Source: Streptomyces sp. XY006 | Lineage (GTDB): Bacteria; Actinomycetota; Actinomycetes; Streptomycetales; Streptomycetaceae | Direction: 5' to 3' | DNA length: 64,000 bases | NCBI RefSeq assembly: GCF_002237655.1 | Contig: NZ_NOKT01000003.1 | Coordinates: 186,001 to 250,000 of the forward strand | In this document: positions 33,233 through 41,760 of the stretch, piece by piece | Layout: the number at the start of each line of letters is the position of its first letter | How positions within the stretch are numbered: the first letter of the stretch is position 1 | Position numbers and translations under genes: made by a program | The notes under the pieces: generated by a model | Database searches by the model: none | Told to the model about the DNA's origin: nothing | The model's input: the letters and a program-made list of their open reading frames with translations, nothing else

Positions 33233-34684
33233 CTAGGTCGTCCGGGGCAAGGAGGCGTAGCGCTCCAGGAACGCCGACACCCCCGATGCCCTCCGGTGCG
33301 GTGCCAGCACCCGCGCCGTGGCCGCCAGCATCGTCTGGATCCGGGACGACTGGACCTCCTCCAGCAGGTCCAGCACCCGCATCCCCGCCCTCGCGGCCTC
33401 GTCGGGCCGCCCCCCGCGCGCGAGGTCGTCCGCCAGCTCCGCCGTGTACAGCGCGATGTTCCGCGTGAAGTGCGGGTCCTGCAGCTCCGCCGCCCGCCGC
33501 GCGTGCCGGGCCGCGCGGGGCCAGTCGCCCAGCGTCGACCAGCACTGCGCCTCCAGGCCCTCCAGTTCGGCCTCGCCGTAGAAGCTCATCCACTCGGGGT
33601 CGGCTTCCGAAGGGCCCCGTTCGAAGAGGGTCTGGGCGCGGGCCAGGGCCTGCTCGCAGGCGACGCGGTCGGCGAGTCCGGCCCAGCCGCCCGCCTCGCG
33701 CAGCGCGAGCAGGGACATCAGCCGGGCCGACCCCACGGGCCTGGCGACGCGCTGCGCGGCCTGGGCCGCCCGGACCGCCTCGCGCGGCCGGCCCGCGTCG
33801 CGCGCGAGGAACGCCGTGTTGCAGAAGGCGTGCGCCTCCAGGCCCGGGTCGCCGGTCATCCGGGCGGTCGCCAGGGCCTCGGCGTAGTGGGAGCGGGCGT
33901 CGTCGAAGCGTCCCGAGTCGTGGGCCAGCCAGCCCACGGAGATGGCCAGTTCCCCGGCGCCCGAGTAGAGCCGGTCCGCCGTCGTCTGCCGGGTCGCGCC
34001 GGCGTCGAGCAGGGCGTAGGCGGCGCGCAGCGGGGCGGCCGCCCGGCGGTAGAGGCCGTCGGCGCCGTGCCGGTCGTCGAGCAGCCGGATCCGGCGCACG
34101 GCCTCTTCCAGGGCGCCCGCTTCGCTCGTCCCGGCGCGGCGCCCGGGGCGCTGGGCCGCCGAGGCGTCGCGGGCGAGGCCGACGGGCCCCAGGGAGGCGG
34201 CGGCCACGGTGGCGCCCCCGCCGGTCATGAATGCGCGACGTAGCACGTCGCTCTCCTCGTAGGTGTCGTGCGGGTGGTGCGGGTCGTACGGGTTCTGCGT
34301 TTCATACGGCTCGCACGCCCCACTGGTCTCACGTGTGGCGTCCGCCGGGTTCGTGGTCCGCGTCCAGGGCGCGTCCTCGGTGCCGCGCGCCCGGCGTCCG
34401 CGTACCGACGAGCGGGGCGCGAACCCCAGGTCGGTGAGCGTGCGGCCCGGGAACATGTGCAGGAACACCCGTTCATATGCGTAGTTGGGGCAGCGGATCT
34501 CGCCCGCCTCCACCCGGCCGATGTAACGCGCGTCACAGCTGACCTGCTCGCCGATCTCCAGGGCGGCCCGTCGGATCACCGCGGCGAACTCGGCCGGTGA
34601 GCGCTGTCCGCGCAGCCGCCGGAAGGCGAGATTCGGCCGTGCCGGCCGATCGGGTTGAGACGAGGTCACCGCTGACGACGCCAT
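33233..34684 (-). CDS. HTH-TPR regulatory protein (Streptomyces Nsd-like type)
   Basis: 483 residues from the ATG behind GAGAGGA. N-terminal XRE-like helix-turn-helix (about 18-85: LRGQRSPAEFAAVIRRAALEIGEQVSCDARYIGRVEAGEIRCP). A linker holds a stretch that looks like a Tat signal (RRAFMTGGGATVAAAS) but is internal. Then about 300 residues of TPR-like helical repeats (RSHYAEALATARMTGDPGLEAHAFCNTAFLA). This architecture is common in Streptomyces regulators of development and antibiotic production. Its targets are unknown. Divergent from the small protein gene at 34986. Confidence 0.8.
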   Translation of the reverse strand: MASSAVTSSQPDRPARPNLAFRRLRGQRSPAEFAAVIRRAALEIGEQVSCDARYIGRVEAGEIRCPNYAYERVFLHMFPGRTLTDLGFAPRSSVRGRRARGTEDAPWTRTTNPADATRETSGACEPYETQNPYDPHHPHDTYEESDVLRRAFMTGGGATVAAASLGPVGLARDASAAQRPGRRAGTSEAGALEEAVRRIRLLDDRHGADGLYRRAAAPLRAAYALLDAGATRQTTADRLYSGAGELAISVGWLAHDSGRFDDARSHYAEALATARMTGDPGLEAHAFCNTAFLARDAGRPREAVRAAQAAQRVARPVGSARLMSLLALREAGGWAGLADRVACEQALARAQTLFERGPSEADPEWMSFYGEAELEGLEAQCWSTLGDWPRAARHARRAAELQDPHFTRNIALYTAELADDLARGGRPDEAARAGMRVLDLLEEVQSSRIQTMLAATARVLAPHRRASGVSAFLERYASLPRTT

Positions 34685-34985
34685 GGCCGGGTCCTCTCGT
34701 GCGAACCGTCGAACCATGCCGGATACACGGCGACTTGGGATGTTCCGTCCGCATCGTCGGCGTTGTGTCCGGCGAGCAAGAACGTACCTGCTGTGTCGGA
34801 GTCCTCACGCTGAGTTTGGCTACAAACCGGATATCTCATCCGTGATCTGCCATGAAGTGCCATCCTTTGCGGCTGACTTCCGCCGTAGCCGTTGACGCAC
34901 CGCCGCGTTGAACCCTGTGGACCGGGAGGAGGCCCCCGTCTCCCGACCGCTCGTCCAAGCAGGGGTTTTCGTGGTGGAGGCCGGG
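34685..34985. other. divergent intergenic region
   Basis: About 300 bases between the HTH-TPR gene and the 131-residue gene; it should hold both promoters. Locally less GC-rich around 34790-34880 (for example GCTACAAACCGGATATCTCATC). An open frame from 34908 could extend the downstream gene but lacks a good start signal. No operator recognised. Confidence 0.45.
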
Positions 34986-35381
34986 ATGACGACCAGCCGG
35001 ATCAACGATCCTCGTACGCCGCCGAGTACGCCGGCGGTCGGCTGCGATGTGGTGACGGTGCCGGCGCGGCAGGGCCTGGAGGCGGTCGACATCCTGCGGC
35101 GCGGACCGGGGGACGCGGTGGGGCCCGTGCTGCACGACGACGGGGGCGGCACCCTCGGCTTCCTGGTCCCGCCGGGGACGGCCGCGGCCTGGGACGTGCC
35201 GGGGAGCACCTGCACCGGGACCGACGGACGCGGCCTGACCCTCGCGCCCCGACCCCCGGTCGAGGGCTCGGACTGGCTGCTGCCGCCGGGTGAGGCGGAC
35301 CTCGCGACGGACCCGGCGGTGCTGCGCAGAGCCCTGGGCGAGGCCGCCCGCACGATCGAGGCGGCCGACAGCTGCCGCTGA
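34986..35381 (+). CDS. hypothetical protein (131 residues)
   Basis: Started at the ATG behind GGAGGCCGGG. Soluble, no signal peptide. Contains CDVVTVPARQGLEAVDILRRGPGDAVGPVLHDDGGGTLGFLVPPGTAAAW. Streptomyces proteins of this look are often annotated as bifunctional DNA primase/polymerase-related or SCP1.201-like, but I do not recognise it with certainty. Divergent from the HTH-TPR regulator, with which it may form a functional pair. Confidence 0.6.
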   Translation: MTTSRINDPRTPPSTPAVGCDVVTVPARQGLEAVDILRRGPGDAVGPVLHDDGGGTLGFLVPPGTAAAWDVPGSTCTGTDGRGLTLAPRPPVEGSDWLLPPGEADLATDPAVLRRALGEAARTIEAADSCR

Positions 35382-35441
35382 GAAGGCCGGCTGCCGGGCA
35401 GGCGTACGGTCCGCTTACCGGGGCGACCCGATAATGACCCC

Positions 35442-36311
35442 ATGGGAAAGTCCAGGAGCGGTCGGCGCCGGCAGGCCGATGCGGAGTCCGTCGTCGAGAG
35501 CGTCGACGGCGGACTCGCCGAGCTGATCCCCGACCGCGACCGGCCCCGCGCCCGCACCCTGGTGATCGACGGGGCCCCGCAGTCGCACGTCGACCCGGAC
35601 GACCCGGCCCATCTGTCCTTCGAGTACCAGCGCCGCCTCGGGCACGTCATCGACCTCGTCGCCCCGCCGGGCCGCCCGCTGCAGGCCGTGCACCTCGGAG
35701 GAGGCGCGTTCACCCTCGCCCGCTACATCGCCGCCACCCGCCCCCGCTCCACCCAGCAGGTCGTCGAGCGCGACGGCGCCCTCGTCCGGCTGGTCCGCCG
35801 CGAGCTGCCCCTGGACCCGAACGCCCGTATACGGGTGCGCTCCACCGACGCCCGCGAGGGACTCGCCAAAGTGCCGGACGGCTGGGCCGACCTCGTCGTC
35901 ACCGACGTGTTCAGCGGCGCCCGGACCCCGGCCCATCTGACCTCGACCGAGTTCCTCGACGACGTCCGCAGGGCCCTCAAGCCGGGCGGGGTGCACGCCG
36001 CCAACCTCGCCGACGGGCCGCCGCTGACCCATCTGCGCGGCCAGATCGCCACCGCCGCCGCCCGTTTCGAGCACCTGGCGCTGATCGCCGACCCGGCGGT
36101 GCTGCGCGGCAAACGCTTCGGCAACGCCGTCCTGGTCGCCTCCGACGCTCCGCTGCCGATCGCCGAGCTGACCCGCCGCGCCGCCTCCGACCCGCACCCC
36201 GCACGGGTCGAGCACGGCAGGACGCTCACCGACTTCACCGGCGGGGCCGTGCCCGTGACGGACCTCGCGGCGGTGGCGTCCCCGGCCCCGCCGCCCTCGG
36301 TGTTCCGCTGA
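35442..36311 (+). CDS. spermidine synthase-like methyltransferase-fold protein
   Basis: 289 residues. The N-terminal strand set resembles the spermidine synthase tetramerisation part (RTLVIDGAPQSHVDPDDPAHLSFEYQRRL). It is followed by a Rossmann-type nucleotide/SAM fold: AVHLGGGAFTLARYI (motif I), acid in QQVVERDGALVRLV, and DLVVTDVFSGARTPAHLTSTEFL with the Asp that usually abstracts a proton. No membrane part. Polyamine or methyl transfer is possible; many actinobacterial members are not true spermidine synthases. Confidence 0.85.
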   Translation: MGKSRSGRRRQADAESVVESVDGGLAELIPDRDRPRARTLVIDGAPQSHVDPDDPAHLSFEYQRRLGHVIDLVAPPGRPLQAVHLGGGAFTLARYIAATRPRSTQQVVERDGALVRLVRRELPLDPNARIRVRSTDAREGLAKVPDGWADLVVTDVFSGARTPAHLTSTEFLDDVRRALKPGGVHAANLADGPPLTHLRGQIATAAARFEHLALIADPAVLRGKRFGNAVLVASDAPLPIAELTRRAASDPHPARVEHGRTLTDFTGGAVPVTDLAAVASPAPPPSVFR

Positions 36312-36324
36312 GCCCCGAGGCCGC

Positions 36325-36846
36325 TCAGTAGGTTCCGATCTCCACCCGCGGCGGCCCGTCGTGCCAGGTGCAGAACACCGACACCCGCTCCGCGCCCCGG
36401 GAGAACTCCACGCGGATCCACGACTCCGTCTTCCACACCTGCATCGACCAGTCCGCGCCGGGAGTCGCCGAGACGAGCGAGGCGGACGCCGGCCCGAGGT
36501 CGAACACCGCCCGGCCGCCGTCGGTGTCGTAGCTCTTGACCCGGCCGGTGGCGGCGGGTGAGGGGGAGGGGCCGGGGGTCCGGCTGGGGGAGGGAGCCGG
36601 CTTCGCGGTCGTCGTGGGCGGAGAGGCCGAGGGGGTCGGGGTCCGCCGGGGCGCGGGTGTCCGTTCCCGCGGGGTGACCGACGGCTCGGGCTCCGGTGCC
36701 TTCACCTCGGCGGCCTTGATGGGCAGGGCCCGCGGCGGGTCGTAGGCCGTGCCCGCCATCACCGTGTGGACACCCCACCACGACAGCGTGACCGCCGCGC
36801 CCGTGGCGAGCAGCCAGGCCAGTACGTGAACGAGTCCTCTGCGCAT
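36325..36846 (-). CDS. secreted or membrane-anchored protein with Pro/Thr-rich stalk
   Basis: 173 residues. N-terminal hydrophobic segment (about residues 5-30, VHVLAWLLATGAAVTLSWWGVHTVM) as uncleaved anchor or signal. Then a Pro/Ser/Thr stalk of about 55 residues, and a small C-terminal beta domain of ~70 residues (VFDLGPASASLVSATPGADWSMQVWKTESWIRVEFSRG... VFCTWHD). Convergent with the spermidine synthase-like gene and divergent from the two-component system; it could be under its control. Family not recognised. Confidence 0.75.
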   Translation of the reverse strand: MRRGLVHVLAWLLATGAAVTLSWWGVHTVMAGTAYDPPRALPIKAAEVKAPEPEPSVTPRERTPAPRRTPTPSASPPTTTAKPAPSPSRTPGPSPSPAATGRVKSYDTDGGRAVFDLGPASASLVSATPGADWSMQVWKTESWIRVEFSRGAERVSVFCTWHDGPPRVEIGTY

Positions 36847-36878
36847 CGCGGGCCATCCTGCCTCACGGGTCCCACGCG

Positions 36879-36971
36879 TTGTCCACACGCCGGCCCTCGC
36901 GGGCGCACTCGCCGTCCCCACACGGGCCCCCGTGGGCGCACTCGTTGTCCCCACCACGGGAGTTGTCCACA
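36879..36971. promoter_or_regulatory. cluster of DnaA-box-like 9-mers and 33-bp-spaced direct repeats
   Basis: Two exact TTGTCCACA boxes (36879-36887, 36963-36971), the sequence Streptomyces DnaA prefers, plus TTGTCCCCA at 36945-36953. Between them a 21-base direct repeat GGGCGCACTCGNNGTCCCCAC (36901-36921 and 36934-36954) differs at two bases and is spaced 33 bp, three helical turns. It lies in the 166-base gap between the secreted-protein gene and the response regulator. Confidence 0.6.
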
Positions 36972-37012
36972 GGCCCGCACCCGGGTGTGGGAGATGGCGT
37001 ACGGTGCGGCGC

Positions 37013-37717
37013 ATGGCAAGTGTGCTCGTGGTCGAGGACGACCCGTTCGTACGCTCGGCGCTCATCCGGCACCTGACCGACGCCTCGCACACCGTGCGCA
37101 GTGTCGGGACGGCGCTGGAAGCGCTGCGCGAGGTCGCCCATTTCCGTTTCGACGTGGTCATCCTGGACCTCGGACTGCCCGATCTCGACGGGTCCGAGGC
37201 CCTGAAGATGCTGCGCGGCATCACGGACGTACCGGTGATCATCGCCACCGCCCGGGACGACGAGACGGAGATCGTCCGGCTGCTGAACGCCGGGGCGGAC
37301 GACTACCTCACCAAGCCCTTCTCGGTCGAACACCTCTCGGCCCGCATGGCCGCCGTGCTGCGCCGCGCCCGCTCCGCCGCCGGGGAGACGGAGCCGTCGC
37401 CCGTGCTGCGGGTCGGCGGCCTGACCGTCGACCCGCTGCGCCGCCAGGCGGAGTTGGACGGCGCCCGACTGGACCTCACCCGCCGCGAGTTCGACCTGCT
37501 CGCCTTCCTGGCCCGCCGCCCCGGAGTCGTCGTCCCGCGCAAGGAACTGCTCGCCGAGGTCTGGCAGCAGTCCTACGGCGACGACCAGACCATCGACGTC
37601 CATCTCTCCTGGCTGCGGCGGAAACTGGGCGAGACGGCCGCCAACCCCCGCTATCTGCACACCCTGCGGGGCGTCGGCGTGAAGCTCGAACCGCCGGGAG
37701 CGGAGGCACCGCGATGA
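37013..37717 (+). CDS. OmpR-family response regulator
   Basis: 234 residues. Receiver domain with acids in VVEDD, phospho-acceptor Asp52 in VILDLGLPDLDG, Thr in IIATARDD and Lys in DDYLTKPF. C-terminal winged-helix DNA-binding domain (LDLTRREFDLLAFLARRPGVVVPRKELLAEVW and IDVHLSWLRRKLGE). Overlaps the kinase gene by 4 bases (ATGA). Possibly acts on the direct repeats 60-110 bases upstream of its own start. Confidence 0.93.
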   Translation: MASVLVVEDDPFVRSALIRHLTDASHTVRSVGTALEALREVAHFRFDVVILDLGLPDLDGSEALKMLRGITDVPVIIATARDDETEIVRLLNAGADDYLTKPFSVEHLSARMAAVLRRARSAAGETEPSPVLRVGGLTVDPLRRQAELDGARLDLTRREFDLLAFLARRPGVVVPRKELLAEVWQQSYGDDQTIDVHLSWLRRKLGETAANPRYLHTLRGVGVKLEPPGAEAPR

Positions 37718-39102
37718 GGTGGGCCCTGGTCAAGGTGTCGCTGGCCGTGACCACGATGGTCGTGCTCGCGTTCGCCGTGCCGCTCGGGCTCGTCATCCGC
37801 GAGATGGCCCGGGACCGCGCCTTCTCCAACGCCGAGCGGGAGGCCGCGGCCGTCGCCCCCGCCCTGTCCATCACCACCGACCGCGACCAGTTGGAGCGGG
37901 TCGTCGCCTCGGCCGGCTCCGACGCCGGGATGGCCGTGCACATACCCGCCGGCGACGGCCAGCGCGCCCTCGAACTCGGGCGGCAGCGCGCCGCCGACCA
38001 GGACATCGCTGCCGTGCGGAAACTGGGCCGCGCCTCCACCACCGGCGTCCCCGGCGGCTCCACGCTGCTCCAGCCGGTCGCGCTCAGCACCGGCGAGATC
38101 GCGGTCGTCGAGGTGTACGTGCCGGAGTCCGAGGTCACCAACGGCGTGGGCACGGCCTGGGCCGTGCTCGCCGGGGTCGGTATCGCGCTGGTCGTCGGCT
38201 CCGTCGCGGTCGCCGACCGGCTCGGCGTGCGCATGGTCCTGCCCGCCCGGCGCCTGGTCGAGGGGGCGCACGAGCTGGGCGAGGGCAAGCTCGGCGCCCG
38301 CGTCCCGGAGGAGGGCCCGAGCGAACTGCGGCTCGCGGCCGTCGCGTTCAACTCGATGGCCGACCAGGTCGTCCAACTCCTGGCCAACGAGCGGGAGCTG
38401 GCGGCCGACCTGTCCCACCGGCTGCGCACGCCCCTGACCGTGCTGCGGCTGAACACCGCCTCGCTGGGCGAGGGACCGGCCGCCGAGCAGACCCGGACCG
38501 CGGTCGAGCAACTGGAGCGCGAGGTCGACACGATCATCCGTACGGCCCGGGAGGCCAAGCCGCAGACGGCCGCCGCGGGTCCCGGCGCCGGGTGCGACGC
38601 GGCCGAGGTGGTGCGGGAGCGGATGGCGTTCTGGTCCGCGCTCGCGGAGGACGAGGGCCGCAAGTGGCGGGTGGCCGGGGCCGACCGGCCGGTGCGCATC
38701 CCCGTGGCCCGGGCCGACCTGGCCGCCGCGCTGGACGCACTGCTCGGCAACGTCTTCCGGCACACCCCGGAGGGCACGGCCTTCGCGGTCGACGTGCACA
38801 ACGCCGAGGACGCGGTGATCGTCCTCGTCTCCGACGCGGGACCCGGCATACCCGACCCCGAGGCCGCCATGGCGCGCGGCCGCGGCTCCGGCAGCGACGG
38901 CTCGACCGGGCTCGGCCTGGACATCGTGCGCCGGCTCGCGGAGTCCACCGGCGGGGACGTCCGCATCGGCTCCTCGGTGCTCGGCGGAACCGAGGTGCGC
39001 ATCTGGATCCAGCTGGACGGACGCGCCCCGTCCGGCGGAGGCCACCGGCAACTGCGGCGCCGACGCCGCGGCAGACCGACGGCGGCCTTCAAACGCTCCT
39101 GA
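37714..39102 (+). CDS. membrane sensor histidine kinase
   Basis: 462 residues. Helices at about 7-29 and 145-166 enclose an extracellular sensor of about 115 residues without recognised fold. HAMP linker (RMVLPARRLVEGAHELGEGKLGARVP), H-box DLSHRLRTPL, N-box LLGNVFRHTPEG, G-boxes DAGPGIPD and GSTGLGLDIVRR. The C-terminus is very basic (RRRRRGRPTAAFKRS). Cognate partner of the response regulator just upstream; the signal is unknown. Confidence 0.93.
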   Translation: MRWALVKVSLAVTTMVVLAFAVPLGLVIREMARDRAFSNAEREAAAVAPALSITTDRDQLERVVASAGSDAGMAVHIPAGDGQRALELGRQRAADQDIAAVRKLGRASTTGVPGGSTLLQPVALSTGEIAVVEVYVPESEVTNGVGTAWAVLAGVGIALVVGSVAVADRLGVRMVLPARRLVEGAHELGEGKLGARVPEEGPSELRLAAVAFNSMADQVVQLLANERELAADLSHRLRTPLTVLRLNTASLGEGPAAEQTRTAVEQLEREVDTIIRTAREAKPQTAAAGPGAGCDAAEVVRERMAFWSALAEDEGRKWRVAGADRPVRIPVARADLAAALDALLGNVFRHTPEGTAFAVDVHNAEDAVIVLVSDAGPGIPDPEAAMARGRGSGSDGSTGLGLDIVRRLAESTGGDVRIGSSVLGGTEVRIWIQLDGRAPSGGGHRQLRRRRRGRPTAAFKRS

Positions 39103-39175
39103 GACGCCGGCCCCACGAGTCGCTCACGCCGCGGCCCGGGGATCGGGGCGTCAGCGACCGGCCTGCCCCCGGCGT

Positions 39176-39241
39176 CGGCAAGGGCTGTAACCGTCCCCGG
39201 CAAGGGCCGTATCCGGCGTCGGCAACGGCTGAACCGGCGGG
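39176..39241. repeat. three tandem repeats with exact 22-bp period
   Basis: Units starting at 39176, 39198 and 39220 share CGGCAAGGGCTGTAACCG-like cores: CGGCAAGGGCTGTAACCG, CGGCAAGGGCCGTATCCG and CGGCAACGGCTGAACCG. They lie between the convergent ends of the histidine kinase and bglC genes. Confidence 0.75.
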
Positions 39242-39289
39242 GCGCGGCACCGCCCTGAGCGGGCCGTGCCCCGTCCCCCGGGGCCGCCG

Positions 39290-40726
39290 TCAGACCGCCT
39301 CGACCTCCGGCAGCGTCCCCGTCCGCGCCGCCCGCGCGTACCAGTGGGCACTCGTCTTCGGCGTGCGCTCCAGCGTCGCGTAGTCCACGTACACCGCGCC
39401 GAAGCGCTTGCCGTAGCCGTACGCCCACTCGAAGTTGTCCATCAGGGACCACAGGTAGTAGCCCCGCACGTCCGCGCCGTCGGAGATCGCGCGGCGGACC
39501 GCCGACAGGTGCCCGTGGAGGTAGGCGACCCGCTCCGGGTCGTGCACCCGGCCGTCCGAGTCGATCTTGTCGTCGTAGGCCGCGCCGTTCTCGGTGATGT
39601 AGAGCGGCAGGCCCGGCGCCTCCCGGGTGTAGCGCATGATCAGCTCGTGCAGGCCGGTCGGGTCGATCGTCCAGCCCATCTCGGTGCGGTCGCCGGGCGT
39701 CTGGTGGAAGGCGACGTCGTCCGCGGCCGGCCACGGCGAGTGGTCGCTCGACCCGTGCCCGTCGGCCCGCGGCGCCTTCGCCGACGCGTCCGCCGCCGAG
39801 ACCAGGGAAGGCGTGTAGTAGTTGAGGCCCAGCGCGTCCAGCGGCTGGTTGATCAGCGCCAGGTCGCCGTCCAGGACGTAGTCCCAGTCCGTCAGGCTCG
39901 CGGTCGCCACGTACAGCGTCTCCGGGTAGGCGCCGTGCAGGATCGGCCCGTGGAAGACGCCGTTGGCCAGGTCGTCGATGCGTCGGGCCGCCGCCAGGTC
40001 CGCCGGGTCCTGCGACAGCGGCCGCACCACCGAGGAGTTGAGGCTGATTGCCACCGAGTTGCGGGCCGGCATCGCCGAGCGGAGCGCGGTCGCGCCCAGC
40101 CCGTGCGCCAGGTTCAGGTGGTGCGCGGCACGCAGCGAGGCCGCCGGATCCGTCCGGCCCGGCGCGTGCACCCCGGAGGCGTAGCCCAGGAACGCGCTGC
40201 ACCACGGCTCGTTGAGCGTGATCCACTGCTCCACCCGGTCGCCCAGCGCCTCGCCGACGATCTGCGCGTACTCGGCGAACCGGTACGCCGTGTCGCGCTC
40301 CGGCCAGCCACCGGCGTCCTCCAGCTCCTGCGGCAGGTCCCAGTGGTAGAGGGTGACGGCCGGCTTGATGCCCTTGGACAGCAGCTCGTCCACCAGGCGG
40401 CGGTAGAAGTCCAGGCCCTTCTGCACGGCCGGGCCCCGGCCGGTCGGCTGCACCCGCGACCAGGAGACGGAGAAGCGGTAGGCGCCCAGGCCCAGCTCCG
40501 CCATCAGCGCCACGTCCTCGCGGTAGCGGTGGTAGTGGTCGACAGCGATGTCACCGTGGTCGCCGCCGGCCGTCTTGCCCGGCGTATGGCTGAAGGTGTC
40601 CCAGATCGACGGCGTACGGCCGTCCTCCCGCACCGCGCCCTCGATCTGGTACGCGGAGGTCGCCGCGCCCCAGAGGAAGGCGGGAGGGAAGGTCACCGGA
40701 GTGGCCGGGTTCTCGGAGTCAGGCAT
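39290..40726 (-). CDS. bglC: GH1 beta-glucosidase BglC
   Basis: 478 residues from the ATG inside the CebR box (longer in-frame starts run into cebG and are not used). Glycoside hydrolase family 1: N-terminal [16 protein letters not shown], acid/base Glu in the TLNEPWC motif, nucleophile Glu in [12 protein letters not shown], and the late [12 protein letters not shown]. Intracellular: no signal peptide. It hydrolyses cellobiose imported by CebEFG. Same strand as cebEFG but separated from cebG by a polypurine tract and hairpin, with its own CebR box at the start codon, so separate control is likely. Confidence 0.94.
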   Translation of the reverse strand: MPDSENPATPVTFPPAFLWGAATSAYQIEGAVREDGRTPSIWDTFSHTPGKTAGGDHGDIAVDHYHRYREDVALMAELGLGAYRFSVSWSRVQPTGRGPAVQKGLDFYRRLVDELLSKGIKPAVTLYHWDLPQELEDAGGWPERDTAYRFAEYAQIVGEALGDRVEQWITLNEPWCSAFLGYASGVHAPGRTDPAASLRAAHHLNLAHGLGATALRSAMPARNSVAISLNSSVVRPLSQDPADLAAARRIDDLANGVFHGPILHGAYPETLYVATASLTDWDYVLDGDLALINQPLDALGLNYYTPSLVSAADASAKAPRADGHGSSDHSPWPAADDVAFHQTPGDRTEMGWTIDPTGLHELIMRYTREAPGLPLYITENGAAYDDKIDSDGRVHDPERVAYLHGHLSAVRRAISDGADVRGYYLWSLMDNFEWAYGYGKRFGAVYVDYATLERTPKTSAHWYARAARTGTLPEVEAV

Positions 40727-40739
40727 GGAAGCGCTCCCA
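40726..40739. promoter_or_regulatory. CebR box at the bglC start
   Basis: TGGAAGCGCTCCCA, one mismatch from the perfect CebR palindrome TGGGAGCGCTCCCA. It overlaps the first base of the bglC start codon, so CebR bound there would act as a roadblock or block a promoter very near the gene. Confidence 0.85.
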
Positions 40740-40797
40740 ATGAGGTCGAGGAGACCGTTGGCGGAGGGGGAGGGAAAGAAGAGGACGAGGAAGGAAG

Positions 40798-40829
40798 GGA
40801 GGGGCCGGGGCGGCGTCGGCCCGGCCCTC
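40798..40829 (-). terminator. hairpin between cebG and bglC
   Basis: An imperfect stem (GGAGGGGCCGGG against CCCGGCCCTCC, one bulged base) 14 bases past the cebG stop. Followed on the minus strand by a pyrimidine tract of about 37 bases (40762-40800 on the plus strand is all A/G but one or two). It may end or attenuate the cebEFG transcript. Confidence 0.55.
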
Positions 40830-40842
40830 CGGAGACAGGGCC

Positions 40843-41754
40843 TCAGCCCTTGACGGCGCCCTGCATGATGCCGCCCACGATCTGCTTGCCGAAGATCGCG
40901 AAGACCAGCAGCAGCGGCAGCGTGCCCAGCAGCGCGCCCGCCATGATCAGGGACTGGTCGGGCGTGTAGCCGCGGCCGAGGCCGGCCACGGCGACCTGCA
41001 CGGTCGGGTTGCCGGTCTGGGTGAGCACCAGGAACGGCCACAGGAAGTCGTTCCAGGTCTGCACGAACATCAGCATGCCGAGCACCGCCATCGCGGGCCG
41101 GGCGGCGGGGAACACCACGTGCCACACCACCCGCCAGCTGCTCGCGCCGTCCACCCGGGCGGCCTCGATGATCTCGTCCGGCAGCGCCTGCAGCAGGTAC
41201 TGCCGCATGAAGAACACACCGAACGCGCTCACCAGCGACGGGAAGATCACCGCCTGGAGCTGATCGGTCCAGTCCAGCTTGGCGACCATCATGTACAGCG
41301 GGATCACGCTCAGCTGCGGCGGCACCATCATCGTGCCGATGACGATCAGCATCAGGGCGTTGCGGCCCTTGAAGCGCAGTTTGGCGAAGGCGAACCCGGC
41401 GATCGTCGACAGCACGACGATGGTCAGCGCCGAGATGCCCGCCACGATCGTGGTGTTGAGGAACGCCTCGCCGAGGTTGGCGTCCGTCCAGGCGATCTCC
41501 AGGTTCTTGAACAGGTTGGAGCCGAACCAGAACGGCGGCGGCGTCTGCGCCAGGCGCTGGTTGTCACGGGAGGCGGCGATCGCGGTCCACACCAGCGGGA
41601 ACAGCGACACGATCGTGAACAGGATCAGGATCGCGTACGCGATCGGACCGCCGTGCAGGGTCCCGCCGGCCCGCGCCGACTTCGGCAGGCGCGAACGCCT
41701 GTCCTGCCGGGCGGGCGAGGTCTCGGGGGGCGTCACAGTCGTCGTCACGGCCAC
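40843..41754 (-). CDS. cebG: cellobiose/cellotriose ABC transporter permease CebG
   Basis: 303 residues of the MalG type: six helices, N-terminal basic arm, and the EAA loop in [28 protein letters not shown]. Second permease of the cebEFG operon, six bases after cebF. No ATPase is encoded here; Streptomyces Ceb systems use the shared MsiK ATPase from elsewhere. Confidence 0.93.
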   Translation of the reverse strand: MAVTTTVTPPETSPARQDRRSRLPKSARAGGTLHGGPIAYAILILFTIVSLFPLVWTAIAASRDNQRLAQTPPPFWFGSNLFKNLEIAWTDANLGEAFLNTTIVAGISALTIVVLSTIAGFAFAKLRFKGRNALMLIVIGTMMVPPQLSVIPLYMMVAKLDWTDQLQAVIFPSLVSAFGVFFMRQYLLQALPDEIIEAARVDGASSWRVVWHVVFPAARPAMAVLGMLMFVQTWNDFLWPFLVLTQTGNPTVQVAVAGLGRGYTPDQSLIMAGALLGTLPLLLVFAIFGKQIVGGIMQGAVKG

Positions 41755-41760
41755 AACTCC

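Noticed and set aside
33880..34250. Tat signal peptide in the HTH-TPR protein
   Set aside because: The RRAFMTGGGA stretch is internal, about 150 residues after a DNA-binding domain, so export is unlikely.
39176..39241. CRISPR-like array
   Set aside because: Only three units with no true spacers (period 22, unit about 18) and no cas genes; it is a short tandem repeat.
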